From Pedobacter sp. MC2016-15 (GTDB taxonomy: Bacteria; Bacteroidota; Bacteroidia; Sphingobacteriales; Sphingobacteriaceae), in assembly GCF_026239695.1 (NCBI RefSeq), contig NZ_JAPIVS010000001.1:496001-560000 (forward strand): a stretch of 64,000 nt of DNA, given 5' to 3'. Shown here piece by piece: positions 1 through 9,436 of this stretch. Within the stretch, counting starts at the first letter, position 1; each line of letters starts with the position of its first letter. The notes under the pieces are model-generated. The model did no database searches, had not been told where the DNA came from, and saw only the letters and a list, made by a program, of their open reading frames with translations. A program made the translations under genes and the position numbers.

Positions 1-501
1 GCTGTCATTCCTGACTCTGTCAAGGTTCCTTTTCTGATTGCAAAACACTATGTTAAAAACTACGCGCCCCATGCTGGATTTGTGAATCCCGCTGCCGGAG
101 AGAAAGGCGGCATCAAAGATGACACACGCTGCATCTGGTTTAGCAAAGAAAGATTGACAGCAATGCTCCAGCAGCTGGAAAAAGAAAAAGGCGATGGGGT
201 ACGTTTTTACCTGATGACCTATGATGATCAGTATGACACAAAAAACCGCGTTGGTTCCTACCCGCCACCAGAGCCCGACTACTGGGGCTATAATTCCCTG
301 CTGATGGTATCAACTAAAGACAGCGTAGCCAACGGCCAGGTGTACCATAGAGATTACTTTTCAGATCAGGATGTTCCAATGGCAGCAAAAGGTAAAAACA
401 AGCCGGGCTTTATCGTTGGTATGGTTCCGGAAAACAGAGGTGAATTGTGTCCCCCACCGTCAGACTGCTTTCTTCAGGGGGCTTTATTATTAGGAAACTA
501 A
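1..501 (+). CDS. Hypothetical protein, 3' end only (start lies before the window)
   Basis: The reading frame is open from the first base of the window to a TAA at 499-501, so at least 166 residues belong to a gene that begins upstream. A GTG at 82 is in frame, but the sequence before it reads as normal protein, so it is not the likely start. The visible part is soluble and polar, with a Pro-rich YPPPEPDYWGYN stretch near the middle and a CPPPSDC motif near the C-terminus. I recognise no family. The stop directly abuts the ATG of the next gene, so the two are probably translated together. Confidence 0.75.
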   Translation, partial: AVIPDSVKVPFLIAKHYVKNYAPHAGFVNPAAGEKGGIKDDTRCIWFSKERLTAMLQQLEKEKGDGVRFYLMTYDDQYDTKNRVGSYPPPEPDYWGYNSLLMVSTKDSVANGQVYHRDYFSDQDVPMAAKGKNKPGFIVGMVPENRGELCPPPSDCFLQGALLLGN

Positions 502-1161
502 ATGCCAATTTATCTGAGTGTAAACACTACAGCAGAAATCATCTGCTTCCTGATCGCGCTTTTTTGTCTTTCCGGAGATAAAAGCGCGGTCTGGAAAAGC
601 TTCATTGGGTATTTGTTTATCGTCTGCCTTACAGAGACGATTGGGGTTTATCTGCGCATTCAGCACATGAGAAACTATCTTGTATATTCTATCTTTCTAC
701 TGTTTGAATGTATGATGATCAGCCTCTTTTTTTATCACATTTATAAAAGATATCATCACAAATTAAGGATGTTGTATGGATGGATTTGCCTTTTTCTGCT
801 GGTCTATCTGGCAGAGATGTTGAGCCTGCACTTCAAATCATTTCCATCTTTGACAGCAACTTTTATGTCTGTGGTATTTGTTGTGGCAAGCCTGTATTTC
901 TACCTCCTGATTATCAAGGATGAAAAGTTCAGGCAACTCGGCACCTACCCTCCTTTCTGGATTGTAAATGGGATATTATTTTTCTACTTTGGCAGTACGG
1001 CCTGTAATGTATTTTATGATTATCTGGTGAACCATGAAAAGGGCATCAGTCCAAATTTGTCCATTAGATATATCATATTTAATTTACTGAACATACTTTT
1101 GTACGCTTGCTGGTCTTACGCTTTTATATGCAGATATTATCAAAAGAAATTGTCTTCCTGA
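502..1161 (+). CDS. Integral membrane protein of unknown function
   Basis: This 219-residue protein is strongly hydrophobic, with about six predicted membrane spans along its whole length and a short basic C-terminal tail (RYYQKKLSS). No catalytic motif was recognised. Its ATG follows the stop of the previous gene without a gap, and its 3' end overlaps the start of the histidine kinase gene by 34 bases. This suggests one operon in which the protein might act with the two-component pair, for example as a membrane input or target. That role is inferred from position only. Confidence 0.75.
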   Translation: MPIYLSVNTTAEIICFLIALFCLSGDKSAVWKSFIGYLFIVCLTETIGVYLRIQHMRNYLVYSIFLLFECMMISLFFYHIYKRYHHKLRMLYGWICLFLLVYLAEMLSLHFKSFPSLTATFMSVVFVVASLYFYLLIIKDEKFRQLGTYPPFWIVNGILFFYFGSTACNVFYDYLVNHEKGISPNLSIRYIIFNLLNILLYACWSYAFICRYYQKKLSS

Positions 1162-1913
1162 TCACATTTACAACAGCTATCTTTTTGATTGCCCCTATCT
1201 TCCTGATCGTGTATGTCAGCTATTACAACAAGAAAAAGGCAAAGCATTTTGAAGAAAAGGAAGCCCTGCGAAAAACCTTCGAACTGGAGTTACTCAGGAG
1301 CCAGTTCGAAGTACAGGAACATACCATGGAAACCATTGCCACCAATCTCCATGACAACATCGGGCAACTGCTGAGTCTTACGAGCATGACACTGAGCTCT
1401 GTAAAAGCAGAAGGTCTCCAGGAGACCAAGGTAAACACTGCCGGCGAGCTGGTCCACAGGGCCATACAGGAACTGAGACAGCTTTCAAAGATGATGAGTG
1501 GCAAGGAACTGATTTCCAAGAACCTGGGACATGCCATTGCATTTGAACTCGATTGGCTGAAGAAAGGTACAGATTATGAGGTTCTGTTTACAGATCATAC
1601 CTCCCGCTCTATTCCGGAACATGCCGACAAAGAGCTTATCTTGTTCCGTCTTTTCCAGGAAATCCTCAGCAACATCATCAGGCATGCAGAAGCTACACAG
1701 ATTACCATAGTACTGGAACAGTCGGAGCGCTTTTTATCGCTCGTTGTCAAAGACAATGGTAAAGGATTTATAGTAGAAGAAAAGAAAGAGGCCAATGCAG
1801 GTATGGGGCTTTTCAACATCAGCAAAAGGGCCAAAATGATGGATGGCACTTTCAGTATTGATTCTGTTACAGGTGTTGGAACAAAGATTTCAGTTTCTAT
1901 CCCTTATATTTAG
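1128..1913 (+). CDS. Sensor histidine kinase, NarX/LiaS-like (HisKA_3 + HATPase)
   Basis: A 261-residue membrane-bound sensor kinase of the class that partners LuxR-type regulators. One transmembrane helix lies near residues 8-31, followed by a charged coiled stretch. The HisKA_3 phosphoacceptor motif NLHDNIGQLL carries His75. A HATPase domain follows, with an N-box (EILSNIIRH), DNGKGF and GMGLFN boxes. No extracellular sensing domain is visible, so the signal may come through the membrane or a partner. An upstream TTG at 1107 is also in frame; the ATG at 1128 is preferred because it gives a normal short N-terminus. It overlaps the previous gene by 34 bases and is followed after 3 bases by its response regulator. 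Confidence 0.9.
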   Translation: MQILSKEIVFLITFTTAIFLIAPIFLIVYVSYYNKKKAKHFEEKEALRKTFELELLRSQFEVQEHTMETIATNLHDNIGQLLSLTSMTLSSVKAEGLQETKVNTAGELVHRAIQELRQLSKMMSGKELISKNLGHAIAFELDWLKKGTDYEVLFTDHTSRSIPEHADKELILFRLFQEILSNIIRHAEATQITIVLEQSERFLSLVVKDNGKGFIVEEKKEANAGMGLFNISKRAKMMDGTFSIDSVTGVGTKISVSIPYI

Positions 1914-1916
1914 CCT

Positions 1917-2570
1917 ATGCAAGACAAAAGAACAGCTATTGCCATTGTAGACGACCACACCTTATTCCGTAAAGGACTGATGAGCTTACTCGCTGAATCA
2001 GATGAAGTTGAAATCCTGTTTGACGCTTCAAACGGACTTGAACTAAAGAAAAACATCAATGCCGAAAACCTGCCAGAAGTGATCCTGATGGATATCAATA
2101 TGCCACAGATGGATGGTTACGCCGCTACAAAATGGGTCACCAAAACATATCCATCGGTAAAGGTCCTCGCCTTAAGCATGTTCGATGAAGACAAGCCGAT
2201 CATTGAGATGCTCAAAAGTGGTGCTGGCGGATACCTGCTCAAAGAATCTAAAACCACAGAGCTTGTCCTGGCCATCAAAACAATTGCCAGCCATGGCTTT
2301 TATATGAACAACCTGGTATCAGGCAAACTGATCAAATCCTTACAGGATCCCGTTCCTGCGAAATCAGAAATCAGCGAGATCTCCGCAAATGAATTAAAGT
2401 TCCTGCAACTCTCCTGCTCAGAGCTCACTTACAAAGAGATAGCGGATAAAATGAACCTCAGTCCCCATACTATCGACAACTACCGCGAGGCACTATTTCA
2501 CAAGTTTGAAATCAGATCCCGCACAGGTCTGGTATTATTTGCCATCAAAAACGACCTGATTAAATTATAA
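1917..2570 (+). CDS. Response regulator, NarL/FixJ family
   Basis: A 217-residue DNA-binding response regulator. The receiver domain has the acidic pair D12-D13, the phosphoacceptor Asp59 in LMDINMP, and the conserved Lys in LLKES. The C-terminal LuxR-type helix-turn-helix (about residues 150-212) contains TYKEIADKMNLSPHTIDNYR. It lies 3 bases after the histidine kinase gene and is surely its partner. Targets are not known. The convergent SusC/SusD genes next door are candidates by position only, since regulators of such loci are more often hybrid two-component, ECF or SusR-type systems. Confidence 0.93.
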   Translation: MQDKRTAIAIVDDHTLFRKGLMSLLAESDEVEILFDASNGLELKKNINAENLPEVILMDINMPQMDGYAATKWVTKTYPSVKVLALSMFDEDKPIIEMLKSGAGGYLLKESKTTELVLAIKTIASHGFYMNNLVSGKLIKSLQDPVPAKSEISEISANELKFLQLSCSELTYKEIADKMNLSPHTIDNYREALFHKFEIRSRTGLVLFAIKNDLIKL

Positions 2571-2606
2571 AAGGTCAATAACTGCATTGCTGCAGTCATT
2601 GACCTT
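2571..2606. terminator. Hairpin between convergent genes
   Basis: Arms AAGGTCAAT (2571-2579) and ATTGACCTT (2598-2606) pair perfectly. An inner CTGCA/TGCAG pair extends the stem. It lies directly after the response regulator stop and 21 bases beyond the 3' end of the SusD gene. The minus strand has a short T run after the stem, so it may serve both directions. Confidence 0.6.
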
Positions 2607-2627
2607 CGTATATCTTCTACCCTAAAT

Positions 2628-4139
2628 TTAATATCCCGGATTCTGTGTGAGATTCGTATTACCCAACTGATTATCAGGAATAGGAAACACCAGATATTTA
2701 GGATCATCAACAGGCTTTTCCTGCCATGGAGTAAGGAACTTGCCAAAACGGATCAGATCTGAGCGCCTGATACCTTCCCATACAAACTCTCGTCCTCTTT
2801 CGTCGAGCAGGTTATCCAAAGTCAGGTTCGTAAACGGAGTAGCACTTCGGGCTACACGTAAGGTATTTACGATTGGTAATGCCGCTCCGGCCATGCCGGT
2901 TCTCAGCTGTGCCTCTGCCTTCATGAGCAGAACATCTGAGTAGCGGTAATACACCCAGTCGTTCTCTGCCAGGTTCGTCGCGGTATTGGCGAAATCAACA
3001 GGATATTTAACTACCCGTATACCGGCAACTTCAAGATGGTTTGGATCACGCTCAATGATACTGACTTCCGGAGTGAAGATCAGATTATTACCACGGCGGT
3101 CCTTCAGCAGTGCACCATTCTGGTCAACCTGCTGCCCCACTAAAAACCCTACTTTTAAACCCGATACATTGGTTACGCCAGGATAAGCCCCACCGAGACG
3201 TTTATCGCTTGCTTCATATTTGTTATAAAAGTCAGATAGCGTGGCAAAGCCATTGATACCGCTGGGATTTTGATTATAGTGCAAACCCGTATTCCAGATA
3301 TCCCGCACACCACCAGCATCCGAGCCGCCAATGTTTTGTGCGGTAAAGATATTCTCTTTGGACAGCAGGTTATTCGTGGGAACAAAATTGTCATAATAAG
3401 GGCTCAGGGCATATTTACCTGAATTGATGATCTGATCTGCAAGTGTGATCACCTGTCCCATGTCCGTTGCATCAAAAGTTGGCGCCGTACGGTTAGTGAA
3501 GGCACCTTTGTTCAGGTAAATCTTCATCAGCAGTATCCTTGCCGCATCTTTTGTAGCACTATAATTGGGACCATCCGGCAGATCCGGCAAAATTGCTGTG
3601 AGTTCTGCAATCAGATAAGCAATTTCTTCCGGAGCCTGACGCACCCGTGAAGGCTGTGTAACATCCTCACCCGCTTCGCGATAGGGCACCTGGCCCCAGC
3701 CATCCAGTATCGAAAATTGTGCAAAGGCACGCAGGAATCTTGCCTGTGCTGACTGTGTTGGCGTCGGGTTAAACTGCAGAACGTTGGTAGCCACATAACT
3801 TACACTGTTCAGGTCTCTGAATACGTCAGATATCCTGGTATGGTCTGCGGCCCAGCGATGTAAGTGCAGCGCCCTCCAGGCACCGTTATCATCCCAGTCG
3901 CCCCCTCTTGTAGGCACAATAGCCTCATCGGAAGGAAATTCCTGCAGAGACCACCATCCCCAGGGGCCCTGATATGGGTTACGCATTGCGGTGTAACTTG
4001 CATTCAGCAGACCGGCAACATTGCCTGAAGAAACACCCTGGTTGCCAATTTGTCCGTTTAAACTTTCGTCAAGCTTGGTACATCCCGATAGAGAAAGTCC
4101 AAGGGCCACGAAAGCTGTGATATATATATTTTTTTTCAT
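2628..4139 (-). CDS. SusD/RagB family outer-membrane lipoprotein
   Basis: A 503-residue surface lipoprotein that works as the lid of a SusC-type transporter and binds glycan or other nutrients. The SPII signal peptide ends in LSLSGC with lipid-accepting Cys20. The helical TPR-like SusD fold is indicated by family-type segments such as RFLRAFAQFSILDGWGQVPY near residue 140 and by the C-terminal part with WVYYRYSDVLLMKAEAQ and RGREFVWEGIRRSDLIRFG, which are hallmarks of the family. The gene follows its SusC partner after 17 bases on the same strand. The substrate cannot be read from the sequence. Confidence 0.95.
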   Translation of the reverse strand: MKKNIYITAFVALGLSLSGCTKLDESLNGQIGNQGVSSGNVAGLLNASYTAMRNPYQGPWGWWSLQEFPSDEAIVPTRGGDWDDNGAWRALHLHRWAADHTRISDVFRDLNSVSYVATNVLQFNPTPTQSAQARFLRAFAQFSILDGWGQVPYREAGEDVTQPSRVRQAPEEIAYLIAELTAILPDLPDGPNYSATKDAARILLMKIYLNKGAFTNRTAPTFDATDMGQVITLADQIINSGKYALSPYYDNFVPTNNLLSKENIFTAQNIGGSDAGGVRDIWNTGLHYNQNPSGINGFATLSDFYNKYEASDKRLGGAYPGVTNVSGLKVGFLVGQQVDQNGALLKDRRGNNLIFTPEVSIIERDPNHLEVAGIRVVKYPVDFANTATNLAENDWVYYRYSDVLLMKAEAQLRTGMAGAALPIVNTLRVARSATPFTNLTLDNLLDERGREFVWEGIRRSDLIRFGKFLTPWQEKPVDDPKYLVFPIPDNQLGNTNLTQNPGY

Positions 4140-4156
4140 TGCAGTCAGGTATTAGG

Positions 4157-7100
4157 TTATAGAGAAAAGTTTACGCCAAAGTTGAAGGTACGTGCAGTTG
4201 GATAAGGTACATATTCGATACCTGCTGATGGAACACCACCTACGCTTTTATCCACGTTCACCTCCGGATCAAATCCATTATACTTAGTGATTACAAACAA
4301 GTTCTGGCCGTTCACAAAGATATTCAGTGCCTTAATCGATTTACCAATGTTACCTATATTATAACCCAGTGTTGCATTCGCAAGCTTCACGTAATTACCA
4401 TTTTCAATATACCGCGATGAAGCAGCAATTGGATTAGCCAGAGATTCCTGGATCGCATTTCCAACCAGGCCGGAATAAATGTTACGTGTACCCAGGTTTG
4501 GAAGCGGCAGTACCGAATTCAGCGTATTGTTGTAAATCTTCTGACCAAATGAACCGTTGAAGCTGGCATTGAAAGATATCTTTTTATATCTCAGGTCAGC
4601 ATTGAAGCCCATCACTACTTTCGGGTTCGGATTACCCAGGTAGTAGTAGGTGAATCCATCATCTCTGAATTGAGAAAATCCCTGTGCATCCAGTCCCTGG
4701 TATTCACGTGTCACCATTCCGAACAGTGGGAGTCCGCTTTGAATCACTTCCAGCGTTACACCACTTAAACCTTGTCCGCTTAAGGAACCCGTTTTGATGA
4801 TACCATCAATATTTTTTGCTTCATTCTTGATAAAGGTCACGTTACCGCCAAGGTTAACAGCAAAGTCTTCCCTGTTGATCACGCTGGTATTCAGGGTAAG
4901 CTCTACCCCTCTGTTTGAGATCTCTCCCGGAAGGTTTACCCATGTAGCTGTTACACCTGGATTTGCCGGAGCGAAAGGTATCTGCGGAAATAAGAGTCCT
5001 GTAGTGGTTTTGTCAAAGAAGTCTACCGAACCTGTCAGCACCCCTTTGAACAAGCCGAAGTCAACTCCGACGTTCGTTTGTTTGTCCGACTGCCACTTCA
5101 ATCTCCGGTTTTCGTTATTCACCCCCACCAAAGTCTGTTGTCCATTGGAATAGGTATAATTATACCGTTGCTGTGCAGATCCTGAAGGAAATTCCTGGTT
5201 ACCTGTGCGTCCGTATCCTGCCCTCAGTTTCAGTTGATCTATCCATTCAACACCTTTCATGAAATCCTCATTTTTGATATTCCATGCTGCAGCAAATGAT
5301 GGAAAATAACCGTAGCGGTTATCGGATCCGAATTTAGTTGATCCATCAGCCCTCACTGTAGCAGTTAGCAGATATTTGTTATCGTAATTGAAGATCGCCC
5401 TTGCGAAATAGGATTGTAACTGTGTTTTTGGGTCATTGTAAGAATACAAACCCCTGTTGGCGGGTGCAGTCACCTGCATTACATCAGTATAATCTACCGG
5501 AATATCACCAAAGCCCTTTCCGGTGCTCACCAGGCCTTTGTTGATATAGTTGGTATATTCATAACCCACAATAGCATTGAGGTTTAACTTACTAACGATT
5601 TCCTTATTGAAATTCAATGTATTCGTAAATTGCTGCGTGATCAGCTCGCTGTTGGCGCGACTGGCAAAACCACCGAGGAAATCCCCGTCAGCCTGTACAC
5701 CCTGCAGGTTGAGGAAGCTACGTACCGATTGTCTTCTGATACCAGTGCTGTAGTTGATACTGGCCAGCATCCTGTACTCCAGCCAAGGCGTAATTTTATA
5801 ATAAGGTGAAACACTTCCCAGAATCGTAGATACCTTCGACTTATCACTGGAAGCCTGGGCCATCGCAATCGGGTTGATGATTGTAGAGCCTTTTTCAACA
5901 AATACAGATCCGTCAGCATTATACAGCGAGCGTGTAGGGTTCCAGTTCAGCGCCTGACTGATCAGACTTCCTGTAAAGCCTGCATCCGTAGTGATCGGCG
6001 CGATACTTTCCGTATACTGGTTGCTGATCATGCTCACATCGAGTCCCAGTTTTTTGCTTTCCAGGAATTTGAAATTCCCGTTGAAGGCGCCACTATATTT
6101 TTTAAAGTCGGTACCGATGATAATACCCTGCTGGTTCTGGTACCCAAAAGAAGCGCGGAAGGTATTGCCATTGCTGCCACCACTGATACCAATGTTATAG
6201 TTCTGGTTATAGCCAGTGCGTGTAATCGCTTTCATCGCGTCTACATTGCCACCATAATCTCCGGACGTTAAACCGTACTGATTTAAAGCTGCACGGTATT
6301 CATCACCATTGAGGACATCGATTGTACGGGCCATGTTGCTGATACCTGCTGATGCATTCACATCGATTTTTGTTTCTCCGGCCTGACCTCTTTTTGTAGT
6401 GATCAGCACCACCCCATAAGCAGCCCTGGAACCATAGATCGCTGTAGCTGAAGCGTCTTTCAGAATCTCCATGCTGGCAATATCTGAGGGATTGATAAAG
6501 TTGAGCGGGTTACCTCCGGTAGCCGTACCCAGGCCACTACCACCCACTGCTCCACCAGCCGTAGGACTAGGTCTCGCAGACCTTCCGTCCAGTGCCACAC
6601 CATCCACGATATACAGCGGCTGACCCGTGCCTGTCATCGCTGTATTTCCGCGGATACGCACGGTGGTAGATCCACCCGGCTGACCACTGTTGTTGATCAT
6701 CTGCACACCAGCAACTTTACCCTGGATCAGCTGATCAGGAGCTGTTAGCGGACCTTTATTAAAATCTTTGGCTGCCAGCGTAGCCGCGGCACCTGTAGCA
6801 TCACTCTTTTTCACTGATCCGTAGCCCACAACGGTGACCACCTCCAGCTCAGTACCCGCTGTCAGCACAACATTGATTGTGGTTTTACCGTTAATATCCA
6901 CTGTTTGGGATTGCAGTCCTACATAACTCACAACCAGTTGTTTTGCGGTTGCCGGCACTGTGATACTGAACTTTCCGTCCACATCTGTCATTGCTTTGGC
7001 CGAGCCACCCGCCACAGCGATGGTCGCTCCGGGCAGAGGATTTTTTTCGTTGTCAGACACTACCCCGCGCAAAATCGTTTGAGCATAGGATGAAAAATTA

Positions 7101-7201
7101 AGGGACAAGGAGAGGAAGCAAAAAAGGAAGATTTTTTGCCATAGAAAATACTGCGGTCTGCCATCAGAGGCACCGCACTTTTGTCGTACAAACGCATTCA
7201 T
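4157..7201 (-). CDS. SusC/RagA family TonB-dependent outer-membrane transporter
   Basis: A 1014-residue TonB-linked outer-membrane protein. After a rather long N-region and signal peptide (cleavage likely near SSYAQ), a carboxypeptidase-like regulatory domain (ILRGVVSDNEKNPLPGATI) is followed by the TonB-box region (VVTVVGYGSVKKSD). A plug domain with IRG, LYIVDG and IEILKDASATAIYGSRA-type motifs comes next, then a large beta-barrel ending in the aromatic-rich FNFGVNFSL. It imports a nutrient captured by the SusD partner just downstream. No anti-sigma-type N-terminal extension is seen. The 229 bases upstream, shared with the divergent sugar kinase gene, hold no clear promoter on this strand. 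Confidence 0.95.
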   Translation of the reverse strand: MNAFVRQKCGASDGRPQYFLWQKIFLFCFLSLSLNFSSYAQTILRGVVSDNEKNPLPGATIAVAGGSAKAMTDVDGKFSITVPATAKQLVVSYVGLQSQTVDINGKTTINVVLTAGTELEVVTVVGYGSVKKSDATGAAATLAAKDFNKGPLTAPDQLIQGKVAGVQMINNSGQPGGSTTVRIRGNTAMTGTGQPLYIVDGVALDGRSARPSPTAGGAVGGSGLGTATGGNPLNFINPSDIASMEILKDASATAIYGSRAAYGVVLITTKRGQAGETKIDVNASAGISNMARTIDVLNGDEYRAALNQYGLTSGDYGGNVDAMKAITRTGYNQNYNIGISGGSNGNTFRASFGYQNQQGIIIGTDFKKYSGAFNGNFKFLESKKLGLDVSMISNQYTESIAPITTDAGFTGSLISQALNWNPTRSLYNADGSVFVEKGSTIINPIAMAQASSDKSKVSTILGSVSPYYKITPWLEYRMLASINYSTGIRRQSVRSFLNLQGVQADGDFLGGFASRANSELITQQFTNTLNFNKEIVSKLNLNAIVGYEYTNYINKGLVSTGKGFGDIPVDYTDVMQVTAPANRGLYSYNDPKTQLQSYFARAIFNYDNKYLLTATVRADGSTKFGSDNRYGYFPSFAAAWNIKNEDFMKGVEWIDQLKLRAGYGRTGNQEFPSGSAQQRYNYTYSNGQQTLVGVNNENRRLKWQSDKQTNVGVDFGLFKGVLTGSVDFFDKTTTGLLFPQIPFAPANPGVTATWVNLPGEISNRGVELTLNTSVINREDFAVNLGGNVTFIKNEAKNIDGIIKTGSLSGQGLSGVTLEVIQSGLPLFGMVTREYQGLDAQGFSQFRDDGFTYYYLGNPNPKVVMGFNADLRYKKISFNASFNGSFGQKIYNNTLNSVLPLPNLGTRNIYSGLVGNAIQESLANPIAASSRYIENGNYVKLANATLGYNIGNIGKSIKALNIFVNGQNLFVITKYNGFDPEVNVDKSVGGVPSAGIEYVPYPTARTFNFGVNFSL

Positions 7202-7430
7202 AAGTAAATTTGGTTAGGTTAAAAAATTAATCGGATTCTTTCTGTTTCTTGGGATCGGGTTTTTAAAAATGGGAAGGATGGCATGACGTGAAAGGCATCT
7301 GGTCGGGCGACCTTGCGATTAAAGCATTTCTTCATACAGTTATCTGGTTAATAGTAATAGCTAAATATACACAACTATTTCATATAACGCATTCTAATTT
7401 ATAAATAATATTTCCCTATTTTGGATTAAT

Positions 7431-8345
7431 ATGACGAGCAAACCAAATACCCCAAAAATTGTATGCTTTGGCGAAATCCTCTGGGACAACCTCCCTGCAG
7501 GACGAACCGCTGGCGGTGCCCCTATGAACGTGGCCTATCACCTTAACCGCACAGGCGCAGAAAGCCAGCTCATCAGCCGCGTGGGTGATGATAAAGCAGG
7601 TACGGAACTGATTGAATTCTCCCGGCACAAAGGCCTGCCCACAAAACTATTACAAATTGACCCTGACTATCCCACCGGAGAAGTCGTGGCAAAAGTGACC
7701 GGCAACCATGAAGTGGTTTACGACATCCTGCCCGATGCCGCCTGGGATTTTATTGCCTCCAGCCCCGAAATCCTGGCCCTTGCCGCTCAGGCAGATGCCT
7801 TTGTCTTTGGCAGCCTCGCAGCACGCAACCTCAAATCCCGTGAGACGCTTCTGGAAATACTGGATACAGCAAAATTCAAAGTGCTGGACATCAACCTGCG
7901 GGCACCACATTATTCAAAAGAGACCTCAGCGCTGCTCTTATCCAAAGCAGACATGCTAAAGTTGAACAATGATGAACTTGCGATTTTCAGCGAATGGTTC
8001 TGTGATGGCAGCAGTAATGAAAAGAAGACCATCAGCCACCTGCAGCAAAAATTTCAGCTCAAAGATATTATTGTCACAAAAGGAGGCGACGGCGCCAGCT
8101 ATTACGATGGCGAGAGCTCCTATTCCGGCAAGGCCTACCCGGTTACGGTGGCTGATACGATAGGTGCTGGTGATTCTTTCCTCGCTGCCTTCCTCTACAA
8201 AAAACTTACAAAAGCCCCAATCAGCGAAACGCTGGACTATGCATTGGCTACCGGAGCTTTTATCGCCAGTCAGCCAGGAGGTTGTCCCGATTACACTTTG
8301 GCGGACCTTAACCATTTTATCAGCCAGCATCAGCAAAATCGATAA
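7431..8345 (+). CDS. PfkB family carbohydrate kinase (fructokinase-like)
   Basis: A 304-residue cytoplasmic sugar kinase of the ribokinase/PfkB fold. The N-terminus CFGEILWDNLPAGRTAGGAP matches fructokinases. The second PfkB signature VADTIGAGDSF, near residue 248, supplies the anion hole and the catalytic Asp. Length is normal for the family. It probably phosphorylates fructose or a related hexose; the exact substrate is not certain. It is divergent from the SusC gene and lies 72 bases before a secreted DUF1080 protein. A -7-like TATTTTGG precedes the ATG closely. Confidence 0.88.
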   Translation: MTSKPNTPKIVCFGEILWDNLPAGRTAGGAPMNVAYHLNRTGAESQLISRVGDDKAGTELIEFSRHKGLPTKLLQIDPDYPTGEVVAKVTGNHEVVYDILPDAAWDFIASSPEILALAAQADAFVFGSLAARNLKSRETLLEILDTAKFKVLDINLRAPHYSKETSALLLSKADMLKLNNDELAIFSEWFCDGSSNEKKTISHLQQKFQLKDIIVTKGGDGASYYDGESSYSGKAYPVTVADTIGAGDSFLAAFLYKKLTKAPISETLDYALATGAFIASQPGGCPDYTLADLNHFISQHQQNR

Positions 8346-8417
8346 ATGAAGGTAGTTAATTACATTAATAGTCTTATCTTTCATCCTGAAACCCTTTATA
8401 AACTAATTTTTTTGAAC

Positions 8418-9194
8418 ATGCATCTACACAAAACAATCATTGCCTCAGCCTGCCTGGCAGCATTTGCCTTCAGTACGGCAAAAGCACAGGCCAAACACGA
8501 GGATACAGAATTCTACACTCCGGTACCTAAGAAGGTTACTGCAGCAAAAACCAATACTGAAGCCCCATCCGATGCTATTGTGCTTTTCGATGGCAAAAAC
8601 CTGAACAAATGGGTAATGACAGACGACAGGTCACAAGCTGCAAAATGGACCGTAGCCAATGGCGTATTTACTGTCGACAAAAAAACCGGAAACATTGAAA
8701 CCAAGCAGTCCTTCGGCAATTACCAGTTGCACCTGGAATGGCGCGTTCCTCAGAATATCACGGGAACTGGACAGGCCAGAGGAAACAGTGGTTTGTTCCT
8801 CGCATCGATGGGTAAAGGCGACCTGGGATATGAACTGCAGATCCTGGATAACTTTGATAACAAAACCTACACGAACGGTATGGCAGGAAGTATCTATAAG
8901 CAAACTACTCCTCTCGTTAATCCTTCCAGGAAACCTGGTGAATGGCAAACTTACGATGTGATCTGGACGGCTCCAACTTTTAAAGCTGACAGTTCTGTGA
9001 ATACTCCTGCAAGAGTAACGATCTTCTTCAACGGTGTCCTGGTACAAAATAACTTTGAGCTCAAAGGCCCGACACAATACGTAGGTCCTGCTGCATATCG
9101 CCAGGCACACGGCCCTCTCCCTATCAAACTGCAGTCTCATGGTGATAAGAGTGAACCAGTGAGCTTCCGCAATATCTGGATCCGCGAACTTTAA
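8418..9194 (+). CDS. Secreted DUF1080 (3-keto-disaccharide hydrolase-like) protein
   Basis: A 258-residue exported protein. Residues 1-24 form a signal peptide (cleavage near TAKAQ), and the rest is one DUF1080 domain, a concanavalin-like beta-sandwich. It shows the typical DAIVLFDGKNLNKW start, GNSGLFLA centre and FRNIWIREL end. Some members hydrolyse 3-keto-glycosides. An in-frame ATG at 8346 directly after the kinase stop would add 24 residues before the signal peptide; the start at 8418 is chosen because it gives a proper signal sequence. A near-match -7 element (TATCTTTC) lies in the 72-base gap, so the gene may have its own promoter. Confidence 0.88.
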   Translation: MHLHKTIIASACLAAFAFSTAKAQAKHEDTEFYTPVPKKVTAAKTNTEAPSDAIVLFDGKNLNKWVMTDDRSQAAKWTVANGVFTVDKKTGNIETKQSFGNYQLHLEWRVPQNITGTGQARGNSGLFLASMGKGDLGYELQILDNFDNKTYTNGMAGSIYKQTTPLVNPSRKPGEWQTYDVIWTAPTFKADSSVNTPARVTIFFNGVLVQNNFELKGPTQYVGPAAYRQAHGPLPIKLQSHGDKSEPVSFRNIWIREL

Positions 9195-9216
9195 GAAGTT
9201 TCCGGCTCCGAACTCA

Positions 9217-9299
9217 AAAAAAGAGTTAAGCCTCATCCCGACCTAGCGTTCTTTTGCGCAGCAAATTAATGCAGTCGGGATGAGGCTTAACTCTTTTTT
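9217..9299. repeat. Long perfect inverted repeat, probably a bidirectional terminator
   Basis: Arms at 9217-9242 and 9274-9299 are perfect reverse complements over 26 bases, separated by a 31-base loop. The A run at the 5' edge and the T run at the 3' edge make it usable as a terminator in both directions, which fits the convergent genes on each side. The stem is much longer than that of the other terminators in the window, and the loop holds a small TTGC/GCAA hairpin of its own. A mobile palindromic element is an alternative. Confidence 0.75.
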
Positions 9300-9309
9300 G
9301 TGTGTAAAC

Positions 9310-9420
9310 TAAGATCTTGTAATGCTGAAGATCTTGTAATCCTAAAGATCTTCTAAGGAGCAAGTTAAAGTAAACGTAAAGATCACCTGTGGAGCAAGTT
9401 AAAGTAATCCTAAAGTTAAG
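9310..9420. repeat. Cluster of short direct repeats
   Basis: A non-coding stretch made largely of repeated words. AAGATCTT occurs three times in slightly varied form between 9310 and 9353. The 17-mer starting GGAGCAAGTTAAAG occurs twice exactly (9357-9373 and 9391-9407, 34 bases apart), and TAAAGTAA and CCTAAAG recur. It lies just past the 3' end of the GH20 gene. The function is unknown; it looks like a decaying tandem array. Confidence 0.6.
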
Positions 9421-9436
9421 GATAGTCTGAAGATAA

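Noticed and set aside
8631..9236. Minus-strand ORF of 201 codons opposite the DUF1080 gene
   Set aside because: It is antisense to a gene with a signal peptide and full domain, and begins inside the inverted-repeat terminator.
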